Origin: Melastoma dodecandrum
Taxonomy: Eukaryota > Streptophyta > Magnoliopsida > Myrtales > Melastomataceae
Direction of reading: 5' to 3'
Length of the DNA: 64,000 nucleotides
Assembly: GCA_029817715.1 (NCBI GenBank)
Contig: JARUPY010000089.1
Span: forward strand, 434,001-498,000
The notes beneath the pieces are model-generated. The model made no database searches, was not told where the DNA came from, and saw only the letters and a list, made by a program, of their open reading frames with translations. Of the stretch, positions 50,073 to 61,382 are shown piece by piece (positions within the stretch are counted from its first letter, which is position 1; every line of letters starts with the position of its first letter). The position numbers and the translations under genes are program-made.

Positions 50073-50621
50073 TCTGAGATGTTGATTATTCTGTCTTCTC
50101 CTATTATGCAGGAGGAGCATTCGGGAAAGCTGATTGGGATAGGCCGGAGGGTTGTTCAAAGCCAGTAGCACGCTTGTTAACACGTACTATATATAGAATC
50201 TTTTCCTAGCAGGATGGCGGCCTCAACACCAGGAGCCAAGCTGAAGGTTGAAGGTCTTGAATCCGCTCTTACAGCTATCGAATCGGATGTGCAATAACAG
50301 AGATGTTTCCACTAGGAGAAAAGTTCGACAACATGTTCGTGTCGGAAACGGATCACGTCGGAAATATTTGACAACGGTACTCACAGGGTTTCAGATGTGG
50401 TCGCCAGTAAGTAAATGATGAATTGAACTGATCAAATAAAGTCTTACAATAAGAGTGAAAAGCTTACAACCATGAAAATATAGTAAAGACGATGGTGTGG
50501 ATGGTGGTGACGTCGTAGACTTGCTGCTAGGCGCTGTAGACTTGCGAACTTGGATGGTGGAATCGGGTCGCTGGGGCTTGCTGGACGGAGTGTGGTCGAA
50601 GGTAGTGGCGGATGTGGATAC

Positions 50622-50815
50622 CAAGGCTACGACTGCTCACCCTGGTGGCGGAACGAAGGCGGAATTGGTTGCCGGGACTACGGTTGCTCGTCCTGACGGT
50701 GAGAGGAAGGCGAAGATTGGCTGTCGGAACTACGGTTGCTCGTCCTGACGGTGAAGTGCTGACGGAGTTTGGTTACTAGAGCTACGGTTGCTCACTCTGG
50801 TGGTGGAGGCGAAGA
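50622..50815 (+). repeat. Minisatellite, four imperfect copies of about 52 bases
   Basis: The phrase CTACGGTTGCTC (first copy CTACGACTGCTC) recurs at 50627, 50678, 50730 and 50782, giving spacings of 51, 52 and 52 bases. The following bases alternate between a CCTGGTGGCGG type (first and last copies) and a TCCTGACGGTG type (middle two). The array interrupts open frames and shows no coding constraint. Confidence 0.75.
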
Positions 50816-51600
50816 CCAAAGAACCCTTGCGAGTTCGCCCAGGCTGGGGTTTCTACCTAACTAAAATCTAAAGGGTGACGAGCAATTCAAAGCTTCTGTT
50901 TGGCTGATTGATCGTGTTTTTTCTTAGGAAGATCTCCTCCCTTTTTATATTGAACTTTGTGGTGTGTGGGAAGTTTGACACGTTCTCAAAGAATCTTTCC
51001 AGGTCGTGGCTCTCTCAAGCGACCTCCAGAAATCTCAAAATTGGTTTGATCTCAGATTTGTGTCGTAGACATGAACCGTAGACATGGGCTATAGCACAAC
51101 TCTTCGTGGGGTAAGATCAATTTAGGCCCAAAATTGGCTATTATGTCAACATATGTTTAGGATGTATGCCACGTTCTTAAGATATTTTATCAAGTCGTGG
51201 CCCTCTCAATCAACATCCTAGAATCTTGGTAACAACCTGATCCTGGTAGACGTGGGTCTAATCCACGTCTTAAACTTAACAGTTTCTTTTTTTTTTATAT
51301 TAAATCAGAGACGTGTCCCAGATTTTCTCCAGCTGAAAATCTTTTCAAATCATGGGAACGTGGCTCCGTAATCCTTTTTTCAAAAATCTCGGAGTGAAGA
51401 TCTTTTCTGGTCCTCATAAACTCTAACTCTCGTAGACTCTGACTCCGACAGACCTCTGTAGACCTAGTACTTCCATGGCGAGCTCACATAACAGTGGGCT
51501 TGTAAAACTTTATAAAATGAGCCCAAAATTTATGTCACGGTCTTGTCAGACTTGATATGGGTCGGCGAAAAGCATTTGTGGGTTTCTCATAAAAATGACA
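50816..51600. other. Spacer with no recognised feature
   Basis: No gene is seen. Similar phrases recur, such as 'gtggctctctcaa', 'gtggccctctcaa' and 'tctcagatttgtgtcgtagac / gtagac', hinting at old internal duplication. Confidence 0.25.
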
Positions 51601-53230
51601 TGAATTTATGGACTCCTCACAACTCGAGATTTTGCCATGCCAACACAACATCGGCTTGCATTCTTTCTTTATAACTTTTCCTTCTCTCTTACGGGAATGC
51701 CTTACAATAAAATAGTAGTAAGCCAGTTCGGTAGCTGTCCAATCGGCTCGGCAAGTAATGGACCTGCCTCTCTCTGTCCAACTCGCTATGCAGTTGATCG
51801 TAATAGAACAATCTCATGATTTTATCAATAATGAATTCAATCAAGACGAGAAGGATACGTCAAAAGTAAAAGAAACTAGATTATTCGACTTCGCGTAGCC
51901 ACATACCTTGAATCTGCTAATAGGCTAACTGCTTTCTTCTCTTACTTCTTCTATTTATGCTCCACCTTTTATTGAGATCGAATCAATCAGCTGGCATACC
52001 TGGGATCTAGTCTAAATCCCATCTCTATCAACTATTAACGAATTCGATGTTAATGGGAAAGAGCGCTCTTGCGGGCATGGTCTGCTATATCTATCTTGAA
52101 ACAATGGATCTTCACCCTTAGGAGCCCCAAGTAACGAATCCTAAGAAGTACATAATGATAAGAAGTCGCTATTGGCCGGCTGGTTGTCATTTGACGTTAC
52201 AGAAGTGGAAGTATCAGTAGGTGAGTTACAGATTCGAATATGAAAGCATGGGCTTAAGAAGCCTTTTGTCTACGTCTGCATACCAGAAAAAAGGAGATGG
52301 TTGCTGCATTCGGTAAAGCAAATCTTTACCTCATTAACTTCCATCCTTCTCGTTGGATCTAGTGGTTACTCACTCCGACTCCCGGGGGATCTTTGACTTT
52401 CCTGGATATGAAGAAGCCACTTCTCTTCACATTTTATGCTGGTCAATCAGCTGAAACAGCTTTCGCCTCCGCCCCTGCCACCAATGGAATATGTAAGCGG
52501 ACAATGGTGAGCTGAAAGGGGCAGTGGCTTTCTAACTTCACAATGGGTAGTTCCTAGCTATGCTTGTTCCCGCCCCTGTCAACTATGGCTATGCCAACGG
52601 AGCCTATGTTCTTTCTCCACCCGGGCCAACTCAAGCTGCTTCCAACTGTCACTATTGATGCTTAAACTGGAGGATCAACCTCATCAACCAGAACAAGGTG
52701 AGGGCGAGTCACATTCATGAAAAGCGAGTACCCCTACCATGGGTGGACTGACCAGCTCTAAATAGATCTTACTCAGGGCAAAGAGTAGGAGCATCTATTC
52801 GTACATATCATACGTCTACATGTCAGAAAAGGCGAACATCCCCGTTCCAAAACATTTAACATTGGTGATCCGGCAAGCTATGAAAAAATTAATTCGCTTG
52901 GATTACTTAACTTCCCCCTTGAATTGAAAGCCGTGTCAGAGAAATGTTCTGGTTTGTAATCCCACGTGAACTAACAGGAACAAAACCGCGTTGGGTTGCT
53001 ATGAACTTCATCAAATATGTATTTTCGAAGTCGCTTAGTTGCCAGCCTTTGTTCTGAATGAAAGAGCCGCCCGACAGGTCTTAGTAGTCTCTCCGGTGAA
53101 TGAGCTCCCAGATCATTCAATCAAATCCGGGGCTCTTTTTATCAGTGATGAGTTTCTGCCTGTGTTCACATCTTCTCCTTCCAGGGGAATTACAGACAGA
53201 GTCCTGTAAGAAAGACATCCGACGCCGACC
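51601..53230. other. Candidate organelle-derived (mitochondrial-like) insertion
   Basis: This block lacks the A/T runs of its surroundings, is even in composition and reads like plant mitochondrial intergenic DNA (for example cgcccctgtcaactatgg, ccacccgggccaactcaag, cgttgggttgctatgaac). It has no complete gene and no chloroplast gene I recognise. The edges at about 51600 and 53230 are set only by the change in texture. This call is an inference from style and needs a search. Confidence 0.35.
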
Positions 53231-55060
53231 AAGTAAAACTTATAACAGTGAGAGGTCGGACGGGAGACCATGTGTTTTTTCAATAACAGTGGTCGTCAAC
53301 TTGGATGGACAGAAAGAAAAGGAAGAAGCACAACCTCTAGTCCGTCCGTACGAAAACGACGCCAAACTCACCACCGCCCTCCCTCCCTCCTAACGATATT
53401 CACGCGTGGATCCCTCTTTCACAATGATTTTCAGCTGACTGACTTTTATCACAAAATAATCACGGGAGTGATAGCATGATGTTACAAACATCCAATTTGT
53501 TTTTAGAAAACAAAGAATTCGATGATGTGAATATTAAGTTTCTAATTTTAACAAATTTCATTAAATAAAATCGAATTATGAGTTTTATTTGACAAATTTT
53601 AAATGTATATATTTTATTTCACGAATTATTTTTTAAATTTTAAAATTCATTTTTAAAGAAGAGAAAAGTGGGTTTTGTTGGTGACGCACTGAAAGTTGTC
53701 CGACAAAGTTCGTGTATGAAAATCGAGACGTTTAGAGAAGAAAGGAGGAAGGCAAAAATGTCGACCAGGTTCAATGAATCTTCTCCACCTCCCAAAGCAA
53801 AGAGTTAAAAAGGACACACTCCACTTTGGAAACCCTATTTAATTAAGTCCCCCCCTCCTCCTATGTTCTGCTGTTCGTTGCCTGTTGCAATATCAAATCC
53901 TTAGCATATCCTCTTCTACCCTTTCCGTATGAGGTAATCACCTCCCGTTCCCCGTTATCCTCCTCTTCCTCTTCCTATTCCTCCTAGTCTTATCGTTTTC
54001 GTGGTTAGATGATTTCCGACGTGTGGTTCATTCGGGCGTTCTCCTTCGGCAGGGGTCGTGCTGCGATCGCGAGCATGGATGGGGATGCTAACCGTCTCCC
54101 GAGCGATGGCTTTCGCGTTCTCCACGGGAGGTGGAGGCCGAGGGAGCCGCTACTGACATGGGCCCAGGGGATGACCCCGTCTCTGTACGGGTGACGCGGA
54201 ACTACTTGGCTGACGCCCCGGGGTTGAGGATTCCAAGGGACTCACTCTCCCGTGGAAGGCGCGGTGAGTTCCCCTATCCAACTTCAAAAGGGAAAACACG
54301 GTTTCCTCGTTTCGTTATGTCCCTGCCTGTCTCGTATGCCAGTTATTACAGCCGAATGTTCGAATGATGTAGAACGTTAAAAAGAAATCCGACCGTCCGC
54401 TGGCATTTTCCCAAGTAATAATCTCGTATCATCCCCCAACAACAACAACAAAAGAAGTAGAGCTCCTTTTGTACAACATTTTCCTCCGATGCAATATTCC
54501 CCATCTTATAAATTCTTGCCCATACGAGATTGTTGCTAAATATGTTCAAGAGACAACGCGACCTTTTCCTTGTAACAACACGTCCTATGTTTTAACTATT
54601 ATCAGGAAGAAAATATTTATACATTGGAATAAATGTTTATTCAATTCGGCAGAAAGAAATATTATTGATGACAAAGAAAACAAACATAACTTTTAGTATT
54701 ATTGAGAGATATTCCGAGTCATATTTGTTTTTTGATTAGTTGAATAATGATTTAGACCGTGAACTTTAGGAAATGGGCTTCAGTTAAGGGCCCAATCATT
54801 GGCAGGCCGGGAATATGGGCTTAGATTGAATTAACCACAATGGATAATTGAGAATTGGACTAGTGGCCTCCGTGAATAACAACCGTCCAAATTCAACGAT
54901 GCAGTGTCTCAAGATATATAATAATCGCACTGGATCACCATCACCTGCTACTACTGGGCAGTGGCCGTTGGCGCGTCGGAGGTCAGCAACGGTCCCTGGG
55001 AAACATCCCGGGATCGTGGAAAGTCTCAACGGCGACGAGAATGCGTGGCGTCGGTTGAGT
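53231..55060. other. Spacer with a GC-rich open island
   Basis: A CT-rich leader-like stretch at 53930-54000 precedes a GC-rich island (54009-54330) with overlapping open frames, such as 54009-54194 and 54131-54367. None shows a domain I recognise, so this may be a gene relic. GGGCCC/TGGGCT elements occur at 54774-54822. The rest is AT-rich. Confidence 0.3.
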
Positions 55061-55935
55061 TCAAGCCTTCTTCTCCTTGGGTTTCTGGACAGGGAACAGC
55101 AGCTTGAAGATCGTGGCAGCCAAGAAGGCGCCGACAAAGGGACACATCCAGTACACGTAGAAGAGTTCCCACGTCGTGTGCCATCCGTTCACGTACGCCC
55201 AACCGAACGCGTTGGCGGGGTTCATTGACGGACCCGTGTAGCTCGATCCGGTCACGACGAGGGCGACCGTAACTATTGCCACCATCGACATCTTCACGAG
55301 TAAGTTCCTCGGACCTCTGGTGAATATCGTAAGCAGCGCGAGGCAGAGGACGAAGGTGAAGGCGCCCTCCGCTAGCGCCCCGGTATGTGAATCTACCTTC
55401 AACGACGGGCCTACGCCACCCAATTAAACAAAGGGAGGGCTTAAATCGGCTGGCTGCACTCAGATCCACGGGGGGCTACTCGCGCGATTTCCCCACTCGC
55501 ATCAACTGGCCCGTGGCACAGCTAATCGAACTCTAATAAAGAAGTCTGCACACGAAAGTTACCTTTAAGCATGTGCTTGTACTTGGAAGGCATCAGTTGA
55601 AGAATCGTAAGGGCACCGGCGACCCCGCCGGCGGCCTGGGCCGGGAACCTGACCCCCAAGGCCAGGAGGGTTGCGTCCGGCTTCAACCCGGCGGTCTTCA
55701 GAGCGACGGTGGTGGCTGGGTTGAAGCTAGCACCCCCGAGTAGAGCCCCGAGAATGGAGAAGATGAGGAGGAGAGCGGTGGCGAGGAGGGTGGTGACGGC
55801 GAGGCCAGGGGGGGACCTGGGGGAGACGCCGATGGCGGAGGAGACGACGAGGGTGAGGGTGCCGAGGGTGGAAGCAACGGCGACCCAAAGGGAAGTGAGG
55901 ACGGCGTCCCCTACGGCGGTCTTGACGAGTCCCAT
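55061..55935 (-). CDS. SIP1: Small basic intrinsic protein aquaporin (SIP1 type)
   Basis: Two minus-strand exons (55563-55935 and 55061-55410) join in a Gly codon to give 240 residues, the normal SIP1 length. Six hydrophobic helices alternate with two pore loops. The first loop has NPAT in place of NPA (GGASFNPATTVALK), which is diagnostic for SIP1. The second is GPSMNPANAFGWAY. The C terminus is basic, LLFPVQKPKEKKA. SIP1 aquaporins sit in the ER membrane and pass water; the changed first loop alters the selectivity filter. Usual plant aquaporin genes have more introns, and this two-exon layout with the break after KYKHMLKG is in keeping with SIPs. A 29-base poly-T (poly-A in sense) lies 65 to 95 bases upstream of the ATG. 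No lesion is seen. Confidence 0.93.
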
Positions 55936-55998
55936 GTGATTGTCGGGACGAACGTGGTGTGGGTTGGGTAAGGAGGAGGGAGGTTGATTGGTAGTTGG

Positions 55999-56029
<31 letters not shown>

Positions 56030-57484
56030 GGAGGGGAGCGCTAATGAGAAGAGGAAGGAAGATGATTCCGACGCTATCAACTCCTTTCCAGCCAGCCAGC
56101 CAGCCAGCAAAAAAACAAAACAAAATAAAATAAAAGGCGTATTTTACGTGAATAATAAAATACTGTGGGAGGGGAGGGAGAGCCGTGTTTACACGGTAAA
56201 TTCATTTTGGGTCGTGATATTGGTAAAATACATTAGGTTGACAAATAATAATTTGGTTGATAATCGAAGATAACCGTGAATTTCAGTAGAAATTTGACTA
56301 AGTTTCAATTGACGTTCAAATATGTCGAAACAGACGCGTCGAAGCAGAATATGCCGAAGTACGGTCGAAGCGAAGTTCGATCGAGATCCCTTCATGCTTA
56401 CTATCCCCCATTCTTAAAAAAATGAAGCATCGTCGAAGGAAGTAGTACTCGAAGAAAGAGTCCTAGTTGATGTTTCAAGACTTAGCTAATTTTCGATGGT
56501 GACTTTATCAGGACTTGATCGAAGTAGATAATATACAGTTAGTTAAAATAAAAAATGTGCAAAATGTGTATAGCAGTTGTGTTAGCGGTTACGTTAGCAG
56601 TTTTATTAGCGGTTATTGTCCAGATATGATCAAATGTTAGTATAAATTCATTTGTAATAAACACACGACAATCATTCAAAGACTCCGAAGGGCTACTTAG
56701 TTGTCTCCTTAACTATGTTTTCTGAAAATTGAAGTAAGTGTTCGCACTCATGTGCTTTTATTTTTGTTCTTTAATTCTGTGTTAGTACCTATTATATCGC
56801 GACGCGTTTTGTCCGCAAACAAGTTGTTTGTTAAGTTATAACGTTTGTACAAACGTTTTCATAAATCTATTGCAGAAAAGTCGAGTAAAAGTCTCGTGTC
56901 TCGATTTCGAATTCGGATGTTTTCAACTTTATAAATTGAATTCGTAATTGTTAATCTCGACTTATTTTTGAAACGTACTACTGATACGCCGAGTAAATTA
57001 TTTTTATATAGAGGGGAGGGGTCGTTATACCTGGTGAATGCAATGTTCTTCGATAAGCACCAAACGAATAATTTGTCCAAGTTGTGACGCAGTTGGGTTG
57101 GTGTGATGTTCTTCCTTTGAATATTTATTCCCCCACTTTCTTTTTCTTTTTAAATTTGGGTTGTAATTGTTTGGAGGGTATTCCCTATTTGGCGTTCTCC
57201 AATCGTACACGTAAGTTTGAAAATGAAAAAAAAAATGTAAAATCGGGCTTACGATAATGTAGCGTTCTTATTGGGCCCTATATAGCCCATAAATGGCCCA
57301 TACCCCCCATAAAAACGCTAGTAGGGGCAGGCACGTAATTTAATGAGGTTGGCAACAATGGGATGGTGGATTAGGGATGGCCAATCTTGTGTTGCCTAAC
57401 GAATTTATGTACCCAAAACATTTCCCATTTCAATAAAATGGCCCGCGAGCAATGCTTTCTTCCGCACCCCCCGCCAAATCGACG
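55936..57484. other. Spacer: SIP1 5' region and dirigent promoter
   Basis: There is a 29-base T run at 56001-56029 and a CCAG repeat at 56089-56108. The interval 56280-56700 is rich in TCGAAG words and has an irregular 12-base repeat (variants of GTTAGCGGTTAC) at 56571-56613; it could be a degraded LTR. TGGGCC/GGCCCA elements (ttgggccctatatagccca, atggcccata) at 57272-57302 lie about 190 bases before the dirigent ATG. Confidence 0.4.
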
Positions 57485-58036
57485 ATGTTCACTCGGAAGG
57501 TGTCTGCGTTTGCTCTCCACGTCTCCTTCGTGCTAGCGATATGCTTGCACACCCCGGAAGCGACTCTCGTCTCTTGCCCCCCTCCGTCGTCTCCCCCCAA
57601 CACATTTGTGGTGTACGTGCAGGCCACTTTCGCCAACGGCACCAATAACTTCACTGCCATCCCGGTTGCCGGGATAGATGGGAAGGAGTTCAGCCTCGTG
57701 CAGTTTGGAACGATTTACGTGAACGACGACTACATCACCACGACCGCAAGCCCTACCTCGACAATACTGGGGCGAGCCCGGGGAACACTTACGGCTACTG
57801 CCCTGGCCGGGGGCAGATTTCAAATCTCCATCACCTTGGTTTTCACCTCTGGCGTATACAATGGCAGCAGCTTGGTTCTTTTGGGTTCTGCCAACCCCAT
57901 ACCACAAGTTAGCCAGGTTGCCATCATCGGAGGGACCAACAACTTCACTTACGCGACCGGTATCGTGGAATTTCAGCCGCTCAGCGGTGTGGGGCCGAAT
58001 CAAGTGATAAAGACCACTGTTACCTATAAAATATAA
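57485..58036 (+). CDS. Dirigent-domain protein, secreted, intact
   Basis: This intron-less gene encodes 183 residues from the Met of MFTRKVSAFALHVSF; an in-frame ATG 11 codons upstream is possible but would precede the signal peptide. The signal peptide ends near CLHTPEA. The dirigent domain shows FGTIYVNDDYITT, STILGRARGTL, ITLVFTSGVYNGSSLVLLG and VAIIGGTNNFTYATGIVEFQ. Glycosylation sites (NGTNNFT, NGSS, NNFT) suit a cell-wall protein. Dirigent proteins steer coupling of coniferyl alcohol radicals, or related phenolics, to one stereoisomer and so help make lignans or lignin; this member's substrate is unknown. The N-terminal CPPPSSPP is a short Pro-rich part shared with the second dirigent copy at 63185 (CTAPPPPPTP), so the two are close relatives. 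Confidence 0.9.
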   Translation: MFTRKVSAFALHVSFVLAICLHTPEATLVSCPPPSSPPNTFVVYVQATFANGTNNFTAIPVAGIDGKEFSLVQFGTIYVNDDYITTTASPTSTILGRARGTLTATALAGGRFQISITLVFTSGVYNGSSLVLLGSANPIPQVSQVAIIGGTNNFTYATGIVEFQPLSGVGPNQVIKTTVTYKI

Positions 58037-58130
58037 AATGGAACAAGAAATCATATGGATTCGCTATGATACGACTTAATGCTTGCGTGACCATGATATA
58101 TCATGTCACTTTATTCCAGTTTAAAGAGAT

Positions 58131-58732
58131 ATATACGGAAATATGGTTACTTTAAATAAAAATTTGCGAAATACATTTCGAGTTTCGTAAAGTATGGTTT
58201 TACCGTCGAAGGGGCGCGTTTTCAAAACGCGCTCCTTAAAATACAAAGATAAACCACCCTCCATGTAAATAGGTAGGAGCGGGTTTTAAACTCGCTCATC
58301 AACACTTAGAGAAATGAAGGGGCATCCAACGAGGGGCGAGTCCGCCCCTTCAGGAAGTGCATAAGGGGCGGGACTCTAATAAATGAATAAGGGATCGGTT
58401 TTGAAAACACGTATCTTCCCTTTTCTTCTCTCTCCTCTCCCTTTTATCCGCGCTTTCCCTCTCTCTCTCTCCCCTTCCTTTTCTCTTCCCCTTTCCCCTC
58501 CCCTCGTTCCTTTTTCCTTCTCCCCCCTCTCTCCCCCTTCCCTTTCGTTCTTTTCCTTTAAAAAAAGAAATTAAAGGCACGGCAAAACCCGCCTCTACCT
58601 ATTTACACTATGGACGGATTTTAAAAACCGTCATCTTTGCATTTTAAGGGGCGCGACAGTAAAATTTATATTTTACGAAACTCGGATCGTATTTCACAAA
58701 ATTTTTTTAAAGCCAACTGTATTTTCATATAA
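58131..58732. mobile_element. Foldback-like element with about 160-base inverted arms
   Basis: The left arm (58131-58296) and the right arm (58577-58732) are imperfect inverted copies. Both contain GAAATAC...CGAGTTTCGTAAA, CTTAAAAT.CAAAGAT and GTAAATAGGTAG followed by a GCGGGTTTT word when the right arm is reverse-complemented. The arms enclose a spacer with a C/T-rich run (58415-58555). Within the arms are short palindromes such as GCGCGTTTT-C-AAAACGCGC (near 58211). No transposase is encoded. Size and form suit a foldback or MITE-like element; flanking TAAAG words may be target duplications. Confidence 0.65.
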
Positions 58733-59397
58733 AGCTCCGAGTTTAAGTATTCGTTACGTTTCATGACTTCTGGCATGCATTCTTTCCATCACAATGCTTT
58801 GTCGTTTCATAGACATCATTTATTATTTTCTTCGGCCTAATGTTTTTTTAGAAGAAATAACATAATAAATTATTACTGTTAAAGTTCGAAATAAAAGCCA
58901 CATAATATTTACGGGTAAAAATATAATAAAAGGAAGTAATTTTTCGTCCCTAAGACATTATTTATTTTTTCAATAACTTTCCGCTAAATTGACCAATTTA
59001 ACATAGAAGGTTTGTATGAGGATGGAAGGATATTGTAACAAAATATCGTTTAAATCTTTTTGACAATGGATGATGCAGAATAATTCCGGTCTTCTTTTCT
59101 TCTCAAGAAATAAACAGAACACTACACATCCTGGGATTTTATGGCAGTCTAAAAATGTAGATAGTGTTTTATAAACAAATATATGTTTAAAATATAATGC
59201 AATGAATAAATCGGTTTATTAGTTTAGCAAGAAAATATGAGGAAAATATATATATTATGGGCTTACTTCTGCTAGGTTTTAGATTAGTTGTTTTGGCGTC
59301 CCATTTTCTTCTGAAGCCTTATGATATGTACTAAATTTCTGATACCTTGATGCCCTATAATATGATACGGATGTATCTCGAAGGTTCCTGATACCTT
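58733..59397. other. AT-rich spacer
   Basis: No gene or strong motif is visible. Near the end, the phrase CTGATACCTTGAT occurs twice (59338-59350 and 59388-59400). Confidence 0.3.
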
Positions 59398-59526
59398 GAT
59401 TCATGCATTGCATTCGAAATTTGATTCATATACATTGCATTCGATATTTGATTTATAGACATTGCCTTCGATCGTTGATTCATATACATTGCATTCGATC
59501 TTTGATTCATATACATTCCTTCGATT
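59398..59526 (+). repeat. Minisatellite, five units of about 27 bases
   Basis: Units starting GATTCAT (or GATTTAT) begin at 59398, 59423, 59450, 59477 and 59504, so the first is 25 bases and the next three are exactly 27. The shared word is ACATTGCATTCGAT. Because 27 is a multiple of three, an open frame reads LIHIHCIRS-like repeats, but it has no support as a gene. Confidence 0.85.
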
Positions 59527-60600
59527 CAAACACATTTATTGTTTCTTATTTTTTGGCTAAGGCTCGGATACCACTTTTGGATTGGTTTTGCATAATTCGC
59601 TACAGGAAAGTGAAATATCTGACTCCTAAGCATTGCCACGGGTTTTTGGTCAGGTTAGTGATTTATTCTGTAGTTGAGTTGAAATCGATGTCGTCTCTAT
59701 TGAGTTGATGGTTTTGTCATAATCAATCCGCATTGTTAAATTTTTGAATGTAGATCGATTGAGCATAAGATGTGCCTCTCAATCAATGAACTCGAATTGA
59801 CTTAGGATGGTGGCGAGTAGATCAACTTATTGTGACAATAGTCGAATGCTTTGGAGTTGCCGGCTTGTGAATATGCACAATATACTATAAACTGTTCGCA
59901 AAGGTAGAAGCTAGTAGATACGCATTCCGGAAATATTGAATTCCTTGTATTTGAATCGAGAAACTAGACGCAAGTCCTAAACGAGCCAAATAATTTCGTT
60001 GCAGGTCCTGTATAAGATGATCACGAAGTATCTTTGAACATGTTTTCAGAGTTGAAGACTTTTGACGCCGAACAAGATCAGTTAGAAGCTTTTTCTTAGG
60101 CTCGGTGGAGCGGGAATATTGAATAAATAATCTCAAAATTCACTAGCAAAGTTGAAAAAAAGAATCGAAGAATGACAAAAATGGTCTAAAATAGCCAAAG
60201 AAGCCAATTCAACTGTAAATTTGGTTTGTATCACCATAAATATGCCTTCATTTTATTACCAGTATGAGCACGATTTCATAATGACGAGCCACAAAACACT
60301 TTTTCTCGCCCTGCAAGTCCTGTTCAAATGTCTTATTTTCTAGGGTTTTACAGAGCGGCTCAAAAGTCGTCGTCATGGCAAATGCACATATAATGTTTCT
60401 CCTTGATTAGAGTTACAAAATCGAGTGTCGCATGGTCATTGGGATATGTCTGTAAGCTTACTTGGATATCATATACCAATAAGTGATCTTCATGGCGATG
60501 ACGAAAAGAACAAACACCTACCTTGGTCAGGTCCGCAGCCATTTTTTGTGATCTTTGTGAGCCTACTCTGTTTTCGCCCTACAGCACGCTGTACGTTAGG
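59527..60600. other. Spacer with no recognised feature
   Basis: Open frames at 59885-60136 and 60360-60542 (both minus) show no known domain. Nothing else is seen. Confidence 0.3.
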
Positions 60601-60795
60601 ATGAATCTTTTGCTGCGGACCGTCGCCCTTGTCTGCTCTGCTTGCTTTTTCATTTGCAAGTCCTCAGTGCTCGCTCGCGTCAACGTGGAAATATCAAACA
60701 GGGAGCCACCCTCAGGTTTTGCCACACCTCTCCCCCTCGTCCCATATTCCTGCTGCAACCAGCCTGTGTTCTACCGTTACCTATGCACCGGCTAA
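60601..60795 (+). CDS. Short frame with signal-peptide-like N terminus, unidentified
   Basis: The 64-residue frame starts MNLLLRTVALVCSACFFICK, which looks like a signal peptide, followed by a short tail with CCNQ and a final Cys. I do not recognise it. It could be a small secreted peptide, a decayed gene start or chance. The frame is cut by a stop at 60793-60795, and other frames run on without a match. No TATA box or intron is convincing. Confidence 0.2.
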   Translation: MNLLLRTVALVCSACFFICKSSVLARVNVEISNREPPSGFATPLPLVPYSCCNQPVFYRYLCTG

Positions 60796-61382
60796 CAATA
60801 CCAACGCCACACCACCCATTTCATAGTCCTAATGTAGTCAAGGACGACGGCATTACTACATGCGCGCCAACGGATTCATTACCGTCCCGGCCTTCTCGAG
60901 TTGTGGCTCCTTCTGGTCGCATACTAAGGATAGAAAACGTGCAGTGAAGTTGGATCTTCTTCTTACCGAATGGATAATGCATGCGGGTGGTGATGATGAT
61001 GTTTACGTGGAATGTACCCTCCCAGGAGCACAGGGTGGGCGACGTGGGCTGGTCTAATGTCGACACGTGGGTTGGCTCCAGTTTCCAACCATTGTGAAGA
61101 GATAGATCATCATAAACAATCGAAACCCTCTCCTATTCGCGCTGGCTGTCTAATTATTATTGGTCCAGGTCCGAACAGGGCACACCGGCTTACGTGTCGG
61201 GGCAGCGTGGGACGGCATCCCCACCGACGTCGACCCAATTAAGTGTTTCTCCTTTTTTCTCCTCTACCCCGACCCAACGGCCGGTCAATCGGTGGAAAAA
61301 CTTAAACCGTTTATGATTTTACCAAGATCCCCGTTCCGATCGGCTAGATTCACCTGAGATCCCTAATTTTCTTTCTTGAAAG
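60796..61382. other. Spacer and promoter of the BAP31-like gene
   Basis: No other gene is supported. CACGTGG-type words (cgacacgtgggttgg near 61060) are candidate G-box elements, 300 bases before the BAP31-like start. Further elements cannot be assigned. Confidence 0.35.

Noticed and set aside
54009..54367. GC-rich frames considered as a possible small gene
   Set aside because: No domain, no splice or start context that stands out, overlapping alternative frames; kept only as a spacer note.
58415..58555. Pyrimidine-rich run considered as coding on either strand
   Set aside because: Low-complexity C/T DNA in the core of the foldback-like element; the Lys/Arg/Glu-rich and Ser/Pro-rich frames are compositional.
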